A stretch of DNA of 64,000 nt. It comes from an uncultured Lachnospiraceae bacterium. GTDB lineage: Bacteria > Bacillota > Clostridia > Lachnospirales > Lachnospiraceae. This document shows, piece after piece, positions 19,629-27,865 of the stretch. The stretch spans positions 124,001 to 188,000 of the forward strand of contig CANOZK010000003.1 of NCBI GenBank assembly GCA_947571775.1. Reading direction: 5' to 3'. A program made the position numbers and the translations under genes. Under the pieces are notes generated by a model, which saw only the letters and a list, made by a program, of their open reading frames with translations, had not been told where the DNA came from and did not search any database. Position 1 is the first letter of the stretch, and the number at the start of each line of letters is the position of its first letter.

Positions 19629-20156
19629 TTATCGAATATAAAAGACCCTGTTTTCTTTTCGTTCTGGTGCAGGGGGATACTCGCCGTCGGCATATCCCAG
19701 CGCACAGTGGCCAATCCCCTCATATTCTTCTGTAATTCCAAGGGATTTTAGCAGTTCCTTTCCCCATTCGGTTTCAAATTCTTCTTTTGCCCGGTGAATC
19801 CAGCAGCTTGCGATTCCCAGTTCATGTGCCGCCAGCATCAGATTTCCCATAACGAGGCTTCCGTCGTATATCCGGGTTGCGTCTTCCTTTTTGGCCAGTA
19901 CAATCAACATGGCGGGCGCGCCGTAGAACGGGTCGAACCCCTCTTCCCAGCCGCCGATCTTGGCGTTCTTTTTTACAATTTCGTCCCGCAGTTTTTGCTC
20001 TGTAACCTGAATGATAATGGTGTTTTGACGCCCCATGGCGCTGGCCGCATAAGTGCCGGCCTCGACGATTTGATCCAGCAGTTCTTGGGGGATTGGATCT
20101 GGTTTGTATTTACGGATACTCCTTCTTGTCTTCATTTTATTCAATACTTCACTCAT
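19629..20156 (-). CDS. Nitroreductase-family FMN oxidoreductase
   Basis: A 175-residue nitroreductase. The FMN phosphate-binding RRSIRKYK lies near the N-terminus, with AGTYAASAMGRQNT and the C-terminal GIGHCALGYADGEYP, both typical of the family. AGGAGG lies upstream of the ATG. The family uses NAD(P)H to reduce nitro compounds, quinones or flavins, and the natural substrate is unknown. A second family member lies at 21438-21962 beyond a methyltransferase gene on the same strand. The two share family motifs only, so they are not a recent duplication. Confidence 0.92.
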   Translation of the reverse strand: MSEVLNKMKTRRSIRKYKPDPIPQELLDQIVEAGTYAASAMGRQNTIIIQVTEQKLRDEIVKKNAKIGGWEEGFDPFYGAPAMLIVLAKKEDATRIYDGSLVMGNLMLAAHELGIASCWIHRAKEEFETEWGKELLKSLGITEEYEGIGHCALGYADGEYPPAPERKENRVFYIR

Positions 20157-20219
20157 TGATATAGACCTCCTTTGGTTTCTTGTGTACTTTTGGAATCTTT
20201 TCCAGAGGATGAGTTTTGT

Positions 20220-21422
20220 TTATAGATCCTCGCACACCTGGAAAATATAAAACTTCAGGTAATAAGACTGGTCTGCGGCCCAGAGAATCGGATGGTCGCA
20301 GGCTTGCGTCCGAAATTCCACCTGGCGCAGCCGTCGGTGTGCGCCTCTGGCGGCTTCCTGAAGTGTTTTTACAAACAGATCCGGCTCCATGAAATGGGAA
20401 CAAGAGCAGGTGGCGAGAAAGCCGCCGTTTCGCACTAGTTTTATGCCCCGCAGGTTGATTTCCCGATACCCTTTGACAGCGTTTCGGATGGAACGGCGGG
20501 ATTTGGTAAAAGCCGGAGGATCTAGAATGACCACATCGTAGGATTCGCCCTGTTTTTCCAGCGTGGGCAGCAGTTCAAATACGTCTGCGCATTGAAAGGT
20601 TACCCGCTCCTCTACGCCGTTTAGTCGGGCGTTTTCTTCTGCCTGAAGGCATCCGAGCTGGGAGGAATCCACGCCCAGCACGCTCTTTGCGCCGGCAATG
20701 GCGGCATTTAAGGCAAAAGATCCAGTGTGAGTAAAGCAGTCCAACACTTTTTTGCCCTTACAAAGCCGCTGGATGGCCAGGCGGTTGTATTTCTGATCCA
20801 GAAAAAATCCGGTTTTCTGCCCGTTTTCTACATCCACCAGATAGCGGACGCCGTTTTCTGTAATCTCCACTTTTGTATCAAAGGGTTCTCCAAGAAAACC
20901 CTTGATGCGCTCCATTCCCTCCTGCTCCCGGACTTTGGCGTCGCTTCGCTCATAGACCCCGCGGATTGATATGCCGTCTTGGGCGAGCGCTTTTTTCAGA
21001 AGATCGACAATGGTTTCTTTGAAGCGGTCGATTCCTAAGGCCAGCGATTCCACCACCAGCACGTCTGAGAATTTATCCACGACCAATCCCGGAAGGAAAT
21101 CCGCCTCGCCAAAAATCAGCCGACAGCACCCGGTTTCGCCCACGGCTTTGCGGTATTCCCACGCATCCCGCACGCGCTTTTCTAAGAACGCTTCGTCGAT
21201 GATCTGTTCCTTTCGGCGGGACATCAGGCGCACCCGGATCTTGGAGTGCATATTGAGAAAACCGTATCCCAGAAAATATCCGTCAAAATCTTCAATGGTG
21301 ACCAGATCTCCGTTTTCAAAATCCCCGGAAACCGAAGCGATTTCATTGTCGTAAATCCACATGCCGCCCGCCTTGATGGTCCGGCCCTCGCCTTTTTTTA
21401 AAGTGACAACTGTCTGATACAT
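20220..21422 (-). CDS. Class I SAM-dependent rRNA methyltransferase, RlmI-like
   Basis: A 400-residue protein with an N-terminal PUA RNA-binding domain (VTLKKGEGRTIKAGGMWIYD), an EEHD-like middle region and a Rossmann methyltransferase domain (KVLDCFTHTGSFALNAAIAG for SAM binding, VILDPPAFTKS for catalysis, CSCSHFM near the end). This is the COG1092 family, whose E. coli member RlmI methylates C1962 of 23S rRNA. RNA substrate in this organism is inferred. It lies between two nitroreductase genes, with 15 bp to the upstream one, so it is probably co-transcribed with it. Confidence 0.88.
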   Translation of the reverse strand: MYQTVVTLKKGEGRTIKAGGMWIYDNEIASVSGDFENGDLVTIEDFDGYFLGYGFLNMHSKIRVRLMSRRKEQIIDEAFLEKRVRDAWEYRKAVGETGCCRLIFGEADFLPGLVVDKFSDVLVVESLALGIDRFKETIVDLLKKALAQDGISIRGVYERSDAKVREQEGMERIKGFLGEPFDTKVEITENGVRYLVDVENGQKTGFFLDQKYNRLAIQRLCKGKKVLDCFTHTGSFALNAAIAGAKSVLGVDSSQLGCLQAEENARLNGVEERVTFQCADVFELLPTLEKQGESYDVVILDPPAFTKSRRSIRNAVKGYREINLRGIKLVRNGGFLATCSCSHFMEPDLFVKTLQEAARGAHRRLRQVEFRTQACDHPILWAADQSYYLKFYIFQVCEDL

Positions 21423-21437
21423 ACCGCGCCCCTTTCC

Positions 21438-21962
21438 TCAAAACTGTTCCTTATGAATCTTGTGCAGGGAAAGCTTGTCCAGCTCGCGTTTTGCCGGACG
21501 CTCTTTCGGGATTCCAAGAGAGAGAATCGCTTCCAGTGCGAAATGTTCCGGGAATTTTAACAGCTCTCTTAGATAACGCTCGGTGGACGTCCCGTCCGGT
21601 GTTTCCCGCAGCCGTCCCTGAATCCAGCAGCTTCCGATATTTAAGCTGTCCGCCATCAAATGCATATTGGACATGACAATCGAGCAGTCCTCCGTCCAGA
21701 CGTCGGACACTTTCGTATCTGCGATGACTACGACCGCCGCGTCCGCCTCAGAGAGCATTTTTGCCGAACCTGCCCGGCAGGCGGACATTTTTTTCAGCAT
21801 GTCTTTGTCCTTGACAACGATCAATTCCCAGGGACATCGGCCGCGGCTGGAGGCGGAGAGCAGCCCTGCCTGCAAGATATTTTGCAGCTTGTCGTCGGGG
21901 ATGGATTCCCCCGTATAGTTTCGGATGCTGCGCCGATTTTGCAAAATCTTTAATAATTCCAT
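21438..21962 (-). CDS. Nitroreductase-family protein
   Basis: A 174-residue FMN-dependent oxidoreductase. It has the same layout as its neighbour (RRSIRNYTGE at the N-terminus, SSRGRCPWELIVVKD, and the C-terminal LEAILSLGIPKERP). It is the first gene of the minus-strand group. Substrate unknown. Just beyond its start the sequence changes to mobile-element remains. Confidence 0.9.
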   Translation of the reverse strand: MELLKILQNRRSIRNYTGESIPDDKLQNILQAGLLSASSRGRCPWELIVVKDKDMLKKMSACRAGSAKMLSEADAAVVVIADTKVSDVWTEDCSIVMSNMHLMADSLNIGSCWIQGRLRETPDGTSTERYLRELLKFPEHFALEAILSLGIPKERPAKRELDKLSLHKIHKEQF

Positions 21963-22020
21963 GATTTTATCCTTTCGTCATTTTACACAATCATATCACA
22001 ACTGAAGTTTTCGTGAACTA

Positions 22021-22123
22021 CCCATTGTCTAAAGCCAATGGGCTTCCTGTTTCATCGACCTCGCAGCCTACTATCTCCACAGGCGTTAATTCGGGCAGTC
22101 CCTGCCCTATATAAGTTTCTTTT
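22021..22123 (-). repeat. Right-end relic of an IS200/IS605-type element
   Basis: On the minus strand this follows the tnpB stop codon. It ends with a hairpin (CCCATTG...CAATGGG, 22021-22042) preceded by GTCGATGAAACAGGAAGC. This layout, a tnpB end followed by about 100 bp ending in a short hairpin, is that of IS200/IS605 right ends, where the guide (omega) RNA of TnpB is encoded. Only this end is left. Confidence 0.6.
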
Positions 22124-22267
22124 TTATGCTGTCTGCCGCAGTCCTTCCACTAAAATATTCTTTGCAACATTGATATCCCTGTCATGTTTCGTTCCACAAA
22201 CAGGGCATACCCATTCTCTCACGGGCAAATCTTTTCTGGTATGCGGCGTCCATGTTATAAATGGCAT
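22124..22267 (-). pseudogene. C-terminal fragment of TnpB (IS200/IS605 family)
   Basis: 47 codons on the minus strand encode the very end of TnpB. The clear marks are CPVCG (half of the zinc finger) followed by [12 protein letters not shown], which carries the last RuvC aspartate, and the ending EGLRQTA. An in-frame TGA lies just before the first ATG, and the rest of the protein (about 350 residues) is absent. It is a relic of an RNA-guided nuclease of the transposon and is not expected to be active. Confidence 0.85.
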
Positions 22268-22365
22268 TCATTTACATACAAAAATTATGTGATATTGTAG
22301 TAGATATTTCTGTCTGTTTTTAGATTTCCATGTTCCCATGAAGTAAGTATAACAGAAACCACTAT

Positions 22366-22523
22366 TTTTGGCTACCTTAACCCACCCTCTAAAGCCAGCG
22401 GGGTTGCTAAGCGTCAGTGGCGCTTGGTTAGCAACGACCGGAACGAAGTCGAGACCTTGCGGATTTCCCCCGGCCCCCTTAAAACGCTATTCTTTAAAGG
22501 AAAACATTCCACAATTTCTGCCG
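22366..22523. repeat. Non-coding repeat, copy A (with copy B at 29593-29750)
   Basis: About 130 bp are shared with copy B at high identity in the core: GCTAAGCG-CAGTGGCGCTTG-TTAGCAACGACCGG, then ACCTTGCGG and CCCCTTAAAACGCT. In the core GTTGCTAA pairs with TTAGCAAC and GCG with CGC, forming a hairpin; the same pairing is kept in copy B. A second hairpin (around 22379-22404) has the loop CTCTAAAGC, like the element-end hairpin at 22021. No open frame is conserved. The likeliest reading is the end or guide-RNA region of a family of IS605-like elements; this is inference. Confidence 0.65.
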
Positions 22524-22577
22524 AACCCACGTTTTCTAAATTCAAAATTGATTTCCATAAGAAAAACCAATTATGTA

Positions 22578-22606
22578 TTTACAATATGATTATATTATGT
22601 TATAAT
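22578..22606 (+). promoter_or_regulatory. Promoter of the blaI-M56 operon
   Basis: TTTACA (22578-22583) and TATAAT (22601-22606) are 17 bp apart. The preceding TGTATTTACA is a short dyad of the TGTA/TACA type that BlaI proteins recognise, but this match is weak. Confidence 0.65.
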
Positions 22607-22649
22607 TTTAGCGTCCTGAAAATTTTCAAATGCGGAAGGAGGTGTAAAG

Positions 22650-23063
22650 ATGCAGCTTCTGTTTCCTAAGGAAGAGGAGATTATGTATGCCATCTGGGAG
22701 ATTGGGCATCCATGCGTACTTTCGGAAATCTTAAACACGTATCCAGAGCTGAAACGCAATACGGTAGCGAAGGTATTGGTGATTTTGCAGAACAAGGGAT
22801 ATCTGCGGGTGGATTCCATTGTGAAGACCAGAACCCGGACAGGCAAAGCGTATGCGCCGGCGGTGGAAAAGCGGGCTTACGATGAGCAAAAGAAGATTAT
22901 GAAAGACCTTGTGGAAAGTTCCAGCGTGAAAAAAGGTGTGCTTGCGTATCTCTCGGCTCTCGTGGATACTAGGGGAAATGACGATGAGACCAAGGAGATG
23001 ATTGGGCAGATGGAGGACATGATCCAGCAGTACCGGGAAAGTATGGAGAGCGGCGGCGATTAA
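22650..23063 (+). CDS. BlaI/MecI-family transcriptional repressor
   Basis: A 137-residue repressor. The winged-helix DNA-binding domain occupies residues 1-75 (EEEIMYAIWEIG, TVAKVLVILQNKGYLRVD), and the helical C-terminal part (KKIMKDLVESSSVKKGVLAYLSAL) is for dimerisation. In the known systems a membrane protease of the BlaR1 type senses a signal and causes cleavage of BlaI, which frees the operon. The protease gene follows 16 bp downstream. AAGGAGG precedes the ATG. No beta-lactamase gene is nearby, so the trigger may not be an antibiotic. Confidence 0.9.
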   Translation: MQLLFPKEEEIMYAIWEIGHPCVLSEILNTYPELKRNTVAKVLVILQNKGYLRVDSIVKTRTRTGKAYAPAVEKRAYDEQKKIMKDLVESSSVKKGVLAYLSALVDTRGNDDETKEMIGQMEDMIQQYRESMESGGD

Positions 23064-23079
23064 GGAGGTGTAGGGAGTT

Positions 23080-24276
23080 TTGAAATGCTCTTTTCCGGCT
23101 TTCTTTGCGTCTTCCATAGCAGTCAGCGTTTTGGTACTTCTTTTGCATTTCCTATTGCAAAAAAATAAGGCTGTGTCTAGGTTTGGGATAAGCTGTTTTT
23201 ATTTTTGTGTGGTGTTGGCATTGTTGAGGGGATATTTGCCTCTTGACTTTTGCGGAACACTTTCTGAGGGAGAGAATGGTTTGAGTCTGCTAGAAAGCAG
23301 CCTTCATCTGACAAAGACTTATTATTTAACCCAGACGGCGCCTGTTTTGACTGCTTTTTTCCGGCGAACCTTATTTTTCGTGGGTGAAGTACCGGTTAAT
23401 TTGAATAAAATTCTTTTGGCGGTATGGGCAGCAGGAACGATTATTCTTCTGTGGAGACAGGCTTCTGGTTATTTTTCTTGCAAAAAAGAGCTGACGAAGA
23501 TGTCGAGAGTGGAAGATACGGAAACAATGGCCGTTTTTCATAAGATATTTCAGGAGATTTTTCCAAGAAAAGAAAATCGGTGCGTCGTAGTACGTTCCGA
23601 TCTGATCGGGTCTGCCGCGGTTTTTGGTATGAGAAAACCGATGATTATTTTGCCGAATGCAGAGTATAGTAATAGGGAATTAGAATTGGTATTTCGTCAT
23701 GAATTGTTTCATGTAAAGCACAAAGATTATGTGTGTAAAAATTTGTGCGGACTTTTGGCGGCTGTACATTGGTGGAATCCGATTATTTCCTATTTATTTC
23801 CAAAGGTAATGGTTCAGGCGCAGGAACTGCTGGTAGATTATTGCGTTATAAAAGGGCGAAAACCAGAAGAAAAACTGTGTTATCTGGAATGCATTCAGAA
23901 AACAGTGAAACATGCGTCGGCTAAGAAGACGCGGAAAATATCCATAGCTGCATTGGGAAATGGGGACAGAAAGCGGGATGTGCTGCAAAGGTTTCAATTC
24001 ATCATTGCACAAAACGTCACAGGTTTTACCTGGAAAAGTATTTTGATTGGATGTTTGTTTTTTGTGTTGTCTTTTACTTTTGTATTTGAAGAAGTCGTCT
24101 ATCCAGAATATGATACATATGGAGATGAAGTCTTTTATTTTGTCGAAGGTGAGTCTTATTATATAAAAAACGGTAAAAGGTTCGATTTATATTTGGATGG
24201 CAGATATGTATACACCACAAATGAAATTATAGATGATTTTAAAAACTTACCAATATACGAGGAGGAGAAAAAATGA
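23080..24276 (+). CDS. BlaR1-type M56 membrane metalloprotease
   Basis: A 398-residue membrane protein with four to five hydrophobic segments in the first 330 residues. The zinc protease motif HELFH lies at residues 207-211 in FRHELFHVKHKDYV, preceded by IILPNAEYSN. A last membrane helix (about 320-340) leads to a short C-terminal outer tail of about 55 residues (EYDTYGDEVFYFVEGESYYIKN). The penicillin-binding sensor domain of true BlaR1 is absent; the tail is too short for it. The start is TTG at 23080 behind AAGGAGGTG. Base composition is more AT-rich than in the flanking housekeeping genes. Its stop overlaps the start of the secreted peptide gene. Confidence 0.88.
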   Translation: MKCSFPAFFASSIAVSVLVLLLHFLLQKNKAVSRFGISCFYFCVVLALLRGYLPLDFCGTLSEGENGLSLLESSLHLTKTYYLTQTAPVLTAFFRRTLFFVGEVPVNLNKILLAVWAAGTIILLWRQASGYFSCKKELTKMSRVEDTETMAVFHKIFQEIFPRKENRCVVVRSDLIGSAAVFGMRKPMIILPNAEYSNRELELVFRHELFHVKHKDYVCKNLCGLLAAVHWWNPIISYLFPKVMVQAQELLVDYCVIKGRKPEEKLCYLECIQKTVKHASAKKTRKISIAALGNGDRKRDVLQRFQFIIAQNVTGFTWKSILIGCLFFVLSFTFVFEEVVYPEYDTYGDEVFYFVEGESYYIKNGKRFDLYLDGRYVYTTNEIIDDFKNLPIYEEEKK

Positions 24277-24512
24277 GAAAAAAAATAATTCCTATTCTGA
24301 TGCTCGCTTTTACATTTACAACTATGTGTTCAGAATCTGTTTTGGCTTTTCCACAATGTACATATTTAAATAATACTGATAACTCAGAGGGTACTTGCGA
24401 ACCAAGAGCGAATAAGATTGACTATGTATATAAGGTAGTTAATGGTGTTCTATATAAACGTTTATATAATTTCACAACGCAGGAATATATAGGCAATTGG
24501 ATAAAAGCCTAA
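24273..24512 (+). CDS. Small secreted protein, unknown, last gene of the blaI-M56 operon
   Basis: A 79-residue protein that starts inside the end of the M56 protease gene (ATGA overlap) with GAGGAGG upstream. Residues 1-26 form a Sec signal peptide (MRKKIIPILMLAFTFTTMCS, then SVLAFP), probably cut near residue 25. The mature part of about 54 residues has two cysteines and ends KRLYNFTTQEYIGNWIKA, which looks like a small beta-rich domain. It has no recognised family. Its place in the operon suggests it is the output of, or the ligand for, the BlaI-M56 switch. Confidence 0.75.
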   Translation: MRKKIIPILMLAFTFTTMCSESVLAFPQCTYLNNTDNSEGTCEPRANKIDYVYKVVNGVLYKRLYNFTTQEYIGNWIKA

Positions 24513-24594
24513 ATTGCAAGAAGGCGTGGAAATATATACGAAGATATAATTCTAAAATGATATATCAATGAAAATTAGAATAATTAGAGTTTGG

Positions 24595-24648
24595 AGGCTT
24601 GCTGTATGTTCAAGATGATGTACATACAACAGGCCTTTTATTATATTT
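24595..24648 (+). terminator. Terminator of the blaI-M56-peptide operon
   Basis: GGCTTGCTGTATGT pairs with ACATACAACAGGCC (two mismatches, one of them G-U) and is followed by TTTTATTATATTT. Confidence 0.7.
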
Positions 24649-24701
24649 ATTATGGTACAAACAACCTAATATCTCTAACAATAATGAGATTGTGTCAAGA
24701 T

Positions 24702-26036
24702 TTTTTTGCAAATTTAATTTCCGCCGTTTGGTAGTCGGTAGTCAGCCAGCTATGATATCAGACAGCAGTTCCTCCTCCGGTTTGGAGAGGTGATCCATGT
24801 TCATGTAACGACGGGTTCCCCATTGTGTCCCGGCCACATGGCGCAGTCTGGCACATACCAGCATCAAAACACTCTGCCCGTCTGGAAACGCACCGATCGC
24901 CTTTGTCCGGCGTTTGATCTCACGGTTTAACTATTCAATGGTATTGTTGGTCCTGATCCTCGTCCAGTGCTGGGTGGGAAAGTCCATATAGGTCAGCGTC
25001 TCCTCGATCCCTTCCCGCACCTTTTTGGCCGCACTGCCCAGTTTCATCTCCTTGAGCTTGTCTGATACGCTGCGGGCTTTCTCACGGGCGGCCTCCTTAC
25101 TCTCCTGGGCATGGATAGTTTTCAGCATCATAGCGACTGTCTTCATTTTATTGCGCGGTGTAACAGAGAAGATGTTCCGGTAAAAATGAACGGTACATCG
25201 CTGATAGCGGGCATCCGGGAATACCTCAGGAATGGTCTCCAACATACCAAGGTTCTTGTCTCCGATGATCAGCCGGATTTCCGAAAGTCCCCGCTCCTTA
25301 AGCCATACAAAGAAAGACCGCAAACTTTCTTTATTTTCTTTCATTGCTTCTGCTGCACCAATGATCTCCCGGAATCCGTCGCTGTTTACACCAATGGCCA
25401 CAAGGATGGAGACATTCCGGATCTCACCACCCCAGCTGCGCTTGGGATAGACACCGTCTACATAGACATAGGGATAGTCACCGGACAGCGGCCGGCTGCG
25501 CCACTGCTCGATATGTTCATAAGCCTTCTTGTTGGGATTGCTGATAGTGCCAGGAGATACTTTGGTCCCCCAGAGTGCTTCCGTGATATCTTCCACCCGG
25601 CGTACGGAGACACCCGCCAGATACATCTCGATCAGGGCTTCTTCCACAGAAGATTCCCTGCGGCGGTAGCGTTCGATGATGGCAGTCTCAAAAGGAACAC
25701 CTTTGAGCTTGGGGACATTTAACTCCACTTCCCCGGCAGTCGTCTGAAAATTCCTCTTATAATGCCCGGAACGGTAACCCTGACGGCCACTGGAACGTTC
25801 GTACTTCTGGGCGTTGACCAGTTCATCTGCTTCTTTGTCGAGCAGGGTATTGAGAGTCTCTTCCACACTGGAGCGGACAAGGTCTTTCAGATCGTGCTTT
25901 ATTAAGTCCTCGTTTAGTTGTATAATGTTATCAGACATGGTTGTATACCTCCTTTAGTAGGTTTTGTTGTGGTGACTTAATTCTACCAAATGGCTATAAA
26001 CCATGTCTATTTTTATGAAATTAATTTGCGAAATTT
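24702..26036 (-). mobile_element. IS256-family insertion sequence
   Basis: About 1.33 kb holding one transposase frame on the minus strand. Imperfect inverted ends are visible: TTTTTTGCAAATTTAATTTC at 24702-24721 and, on the other strand, AAATTTCGCAAATTAATTTC at 26017-26036. Exact ends and a target duplication could not be fixed by eye. It lies between the blaI-M56 operon and a secreted-protein gene, within AT-rich DNA. Confidence 0.75.
24742..25938 (-). pseudogene. IS256-family transposase interrupted by one amber codon
   Basis: Reading from 25938, the frame gives 335 residues and then meets TAG at 24931-24933; the same frame goes on for 62 more codons to a TGA at 24742-24744. With the TAG read through, the product would be 398 residues, the normal family length. 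The Mutator-type DDE residues are present: VDGVYPKRSW, IGDKNLGML and RTNNTIE, with the amber directly after that last glutamate. The lost part begins LNREIKRRTKAIGAFPDG. One base change (AGG to TAG) would explain it. The protein is probably inactive unless suppressed. Confidence 0.88.
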
Positions 26037-26113
26037 ATTATACGTTATCTATGGATGAGTGTATTTACAATATAGATTACTTAAGAGCATTTTATAAAAG
26101 TATATATAGGGTA

Positions 26114-26142
26114 TTGACAATACATTAATAATAAGGTATCAT
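26114..26142 (+). promoter_or_regulatory. Promoter upstream of a secreted-protein gene
   Basis: TTGACA (26114-26119) and TATCAT (26137-26142) are 17 bp apart. It is 17 bp short of a strong AAGGAGGGG that leads only to a five-codon frame (26168-26185, M-P-M-R-V-stop). The gap 26037-26310 holds nothing else that I can recognise; the leader to the next gene would be about 160 nt. Confidence 0.65.
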
Positions 26143-26310
26143 AAATGCGTGATTTAACAAGGAGGGGATGCCTATGAGGGTGTAATTTGATTGAAGTATC
26201 TGAAAACATGCTGTAATTAAAAGTATGGACAGGGTAAAAGATATTTCAATTTTTAAGAGATGGCTGTCATATGATTGATTTTAGACTTAAGAGTATTGGA
26301 GGAATACATA

Positions 26311-26871
26311 ATGAAAAAAATTTTTTTAAACCTGTTGCTTGTTATCATTATGATATTTTCCACTAGCATGTGTTGTTTTGCTGGAACTTTGGATGCACCA
26401 AAAGCAGCAAGTGAAACAATAAAACGAGTGCCTCCGCATTCTGACTATATTGCTATTCGGGAAATACACGTGTGGCCCAGATACATCAATGATTCTACTG
26501 GGAAAGAGTACTGGAATAGAAATGGTGTTTCATGTTCTATGGAAAAGTATTCTAGTGCTTCTTCGTCTACTGGACTGAAAGTAACGCAGGAGCAAAAAGC
26601 TACGTTGGATAAAAAACTTACGGGCTATACACAGGTTGGATATCATATAGAGATTAAATATGAGATTTTAGGGGATGAACCCTTTAATCAGAGAAAAATT
26701 GTGACACAGATACCTAAAAATGTGCCCAACATAACATTCCTTCCAAATGGATATTATACGTTTGAAGGAAATACTACTTTGCAAGATCCTAATTTCATGT
26801 GGTTTGGTTTGTTTTATCGTAGGAATACTTATGATACTCAATTTTCAGCGTCGGTAACTTTTGCTGAATAG
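26311..26871 (+). CDS. Secreted protein of unknown function
   Basis: A 186-residue protein with a Sec signal peptide (MKKIFLNLLLVIIMIFSTSM, cut near CCFAG). The start at 26311 has GGAGGA upstream. The mature part has an IREIHVWPRYINDSTGKEYW segment and a C-terminal beta-rich stretch (GYYTFEGNTTL, SASVTFAE) and two cysteines near the N-terminus plus one at about residue 80. I do not recognise a family. Its AT-rich composition resembles the M56 operon and the secreted gene at 27866 and differs from the gene that follows. Confidence 0.7.
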   Translation: MKKIFLNLLLVIIMIFSTSMCCFAGTLDAPKAASETIKRVPPHSDYIAIREIHVWPRYINDSTGKEYWNRNGVSCSMEKYSSASSSTGLKVTQEQKATLDKKLTGYTQVGYHIEIKYEILGDEPFNQRKIVTQIPKNVPNITFLPNGYYTFEGNTTLQDPNFMWFGLFYRRNTYDTQFSASVTFAE

Positions 26872-26962
26872 AAGACGTATTGCAGTCAAGAGTTTGCGCG
26901 GATTTTGTTTACTGAGACTGGGTTTTGTAATTATTTTAGTATTGTGTTAGGAAGGACAGAAT

Positions 26963-27766
26963 ATGCAGGTAAGCACAGCGCCGACCAGTACCAGCAGGTT
27001 TGTATACTGCAGTACCGATAAAAAAAGTTATGTTATAGACGATCCGGTCACACAGACCCGTGTGGGATGTTTCGGCAGTGATGAGAAATATGAATTTAAG
27101 ATGAAAGATGGGACAAAGAACACCCTTCAGAGGGCTTTGAGCCGTCTCAATGGTGAGACCAGGTCTTATCTGCTTGCAAAATACAATCCCTCCCGGATTT
27201 GGCTGGATGGTATCGATGCCCAAAATCTGATGGTGGATTTATACAACCGGGATATCATTTCCGAGGATGAATTTCTGAACTATAAAAGCGTGAGTGATGA
27301 AATGGTCTGCGGTACAGACAGGAAATCCGGTGATCAGGGCCTGGTGCCGGATCAGCCTAATATTTATCAGGCGTTTAAGGCATTGGGACAGGAAAAATGG
27401 GAAAAGGCCCAGCACCGGGAAGGGGAAGAACGGGAAATATTGTTAAAGAAATCCGAGATGTTTACCCGTTTGGCAGGTATCTTAAAAAGTGTCTACGGCG
27501 AAGTACAGGGGATCGTAACCAATCAAATGATGTGCGAAAGCTTTGAGCGATCTCTGGAGCAAATCAATTCCCCTTATTTTTCGGATGAAAAAAACCAGGA
27601 ACTGATGACAAAATTTTTGGAAAGAGCAAAAGATGAAATGAACGATTCCCTGGATAAAATCGTATCACCCGAGGAATCTGAGGAGGAGAAGTTAAGAAGG
27701 CTGCGGGCCTGGGAAGAAGAGCGGATTTATCAGGAAATCCGAAATAAGGTTGTATATAAAAGATAA
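26963..27766 (+). CDS. Unrecognised cytoplasmic protein, motif shared with 28520-29221
   Basis: A 267-residue protein with no signal peptide or membrane segment. The N-terminal half includes NLMVDLYNRDIISEDEFLNY, which parallels NLMADLTNLNVISARDIASQ in the gene at 28520. The C-terminal third is charged and helical (EESEEEKLRRLRAWEEERIY), likely coiled coil. GGAAGG precedes the ATG. Composition is that of the core chromosome, unlike the AT-rich genes on each side. Function unknown; I would not call it more than a member of a small local family. Confidence 0.65.
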   Translation: MQVSTAPTSTSRFVYCSTDKKSYVIDDPVTQTRVGCFGSDEKYEFKMKDGTKNTLQRALSRLNGETRSYLLAKYNPSRIWLDGIDAQNLMVDLYNRDIISEDEFLNYKSVSDEMVCGTDRKSGDQGLVPDQPNIYQAFKALGQEKWEKAQHREGEEREILLKKSEMFTRLAGILKSVYGEVQGIVTNQMMCESFERSLEQINSPYFSDEKNQELMTKFLERAKDEMNDSLDKIVSPEESEEEKLRRLRAWEEERIYQEIRNKVVYKR

Positions 27767-27865
27767 TATTTCCGATTTTTAGAATTGGTAATCTGATTAT
27801 ACCGTAATTTCAGGACTTTTTAATTTTCCGATAAATAAAAATTAACTCAATGGAGGAATAGTTTT

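Noticed and set aside
21963..22649. Intact IS605 element
   Set aside because: Only the last 47 codons of tnpB and one end remain; no tnpA and no left end were found.
25111..25722. Plus-strand 203-codon frame inside the IS256 transposase
   Set aside because: Complement of the transposase frame; no start signal and no family resemblance.
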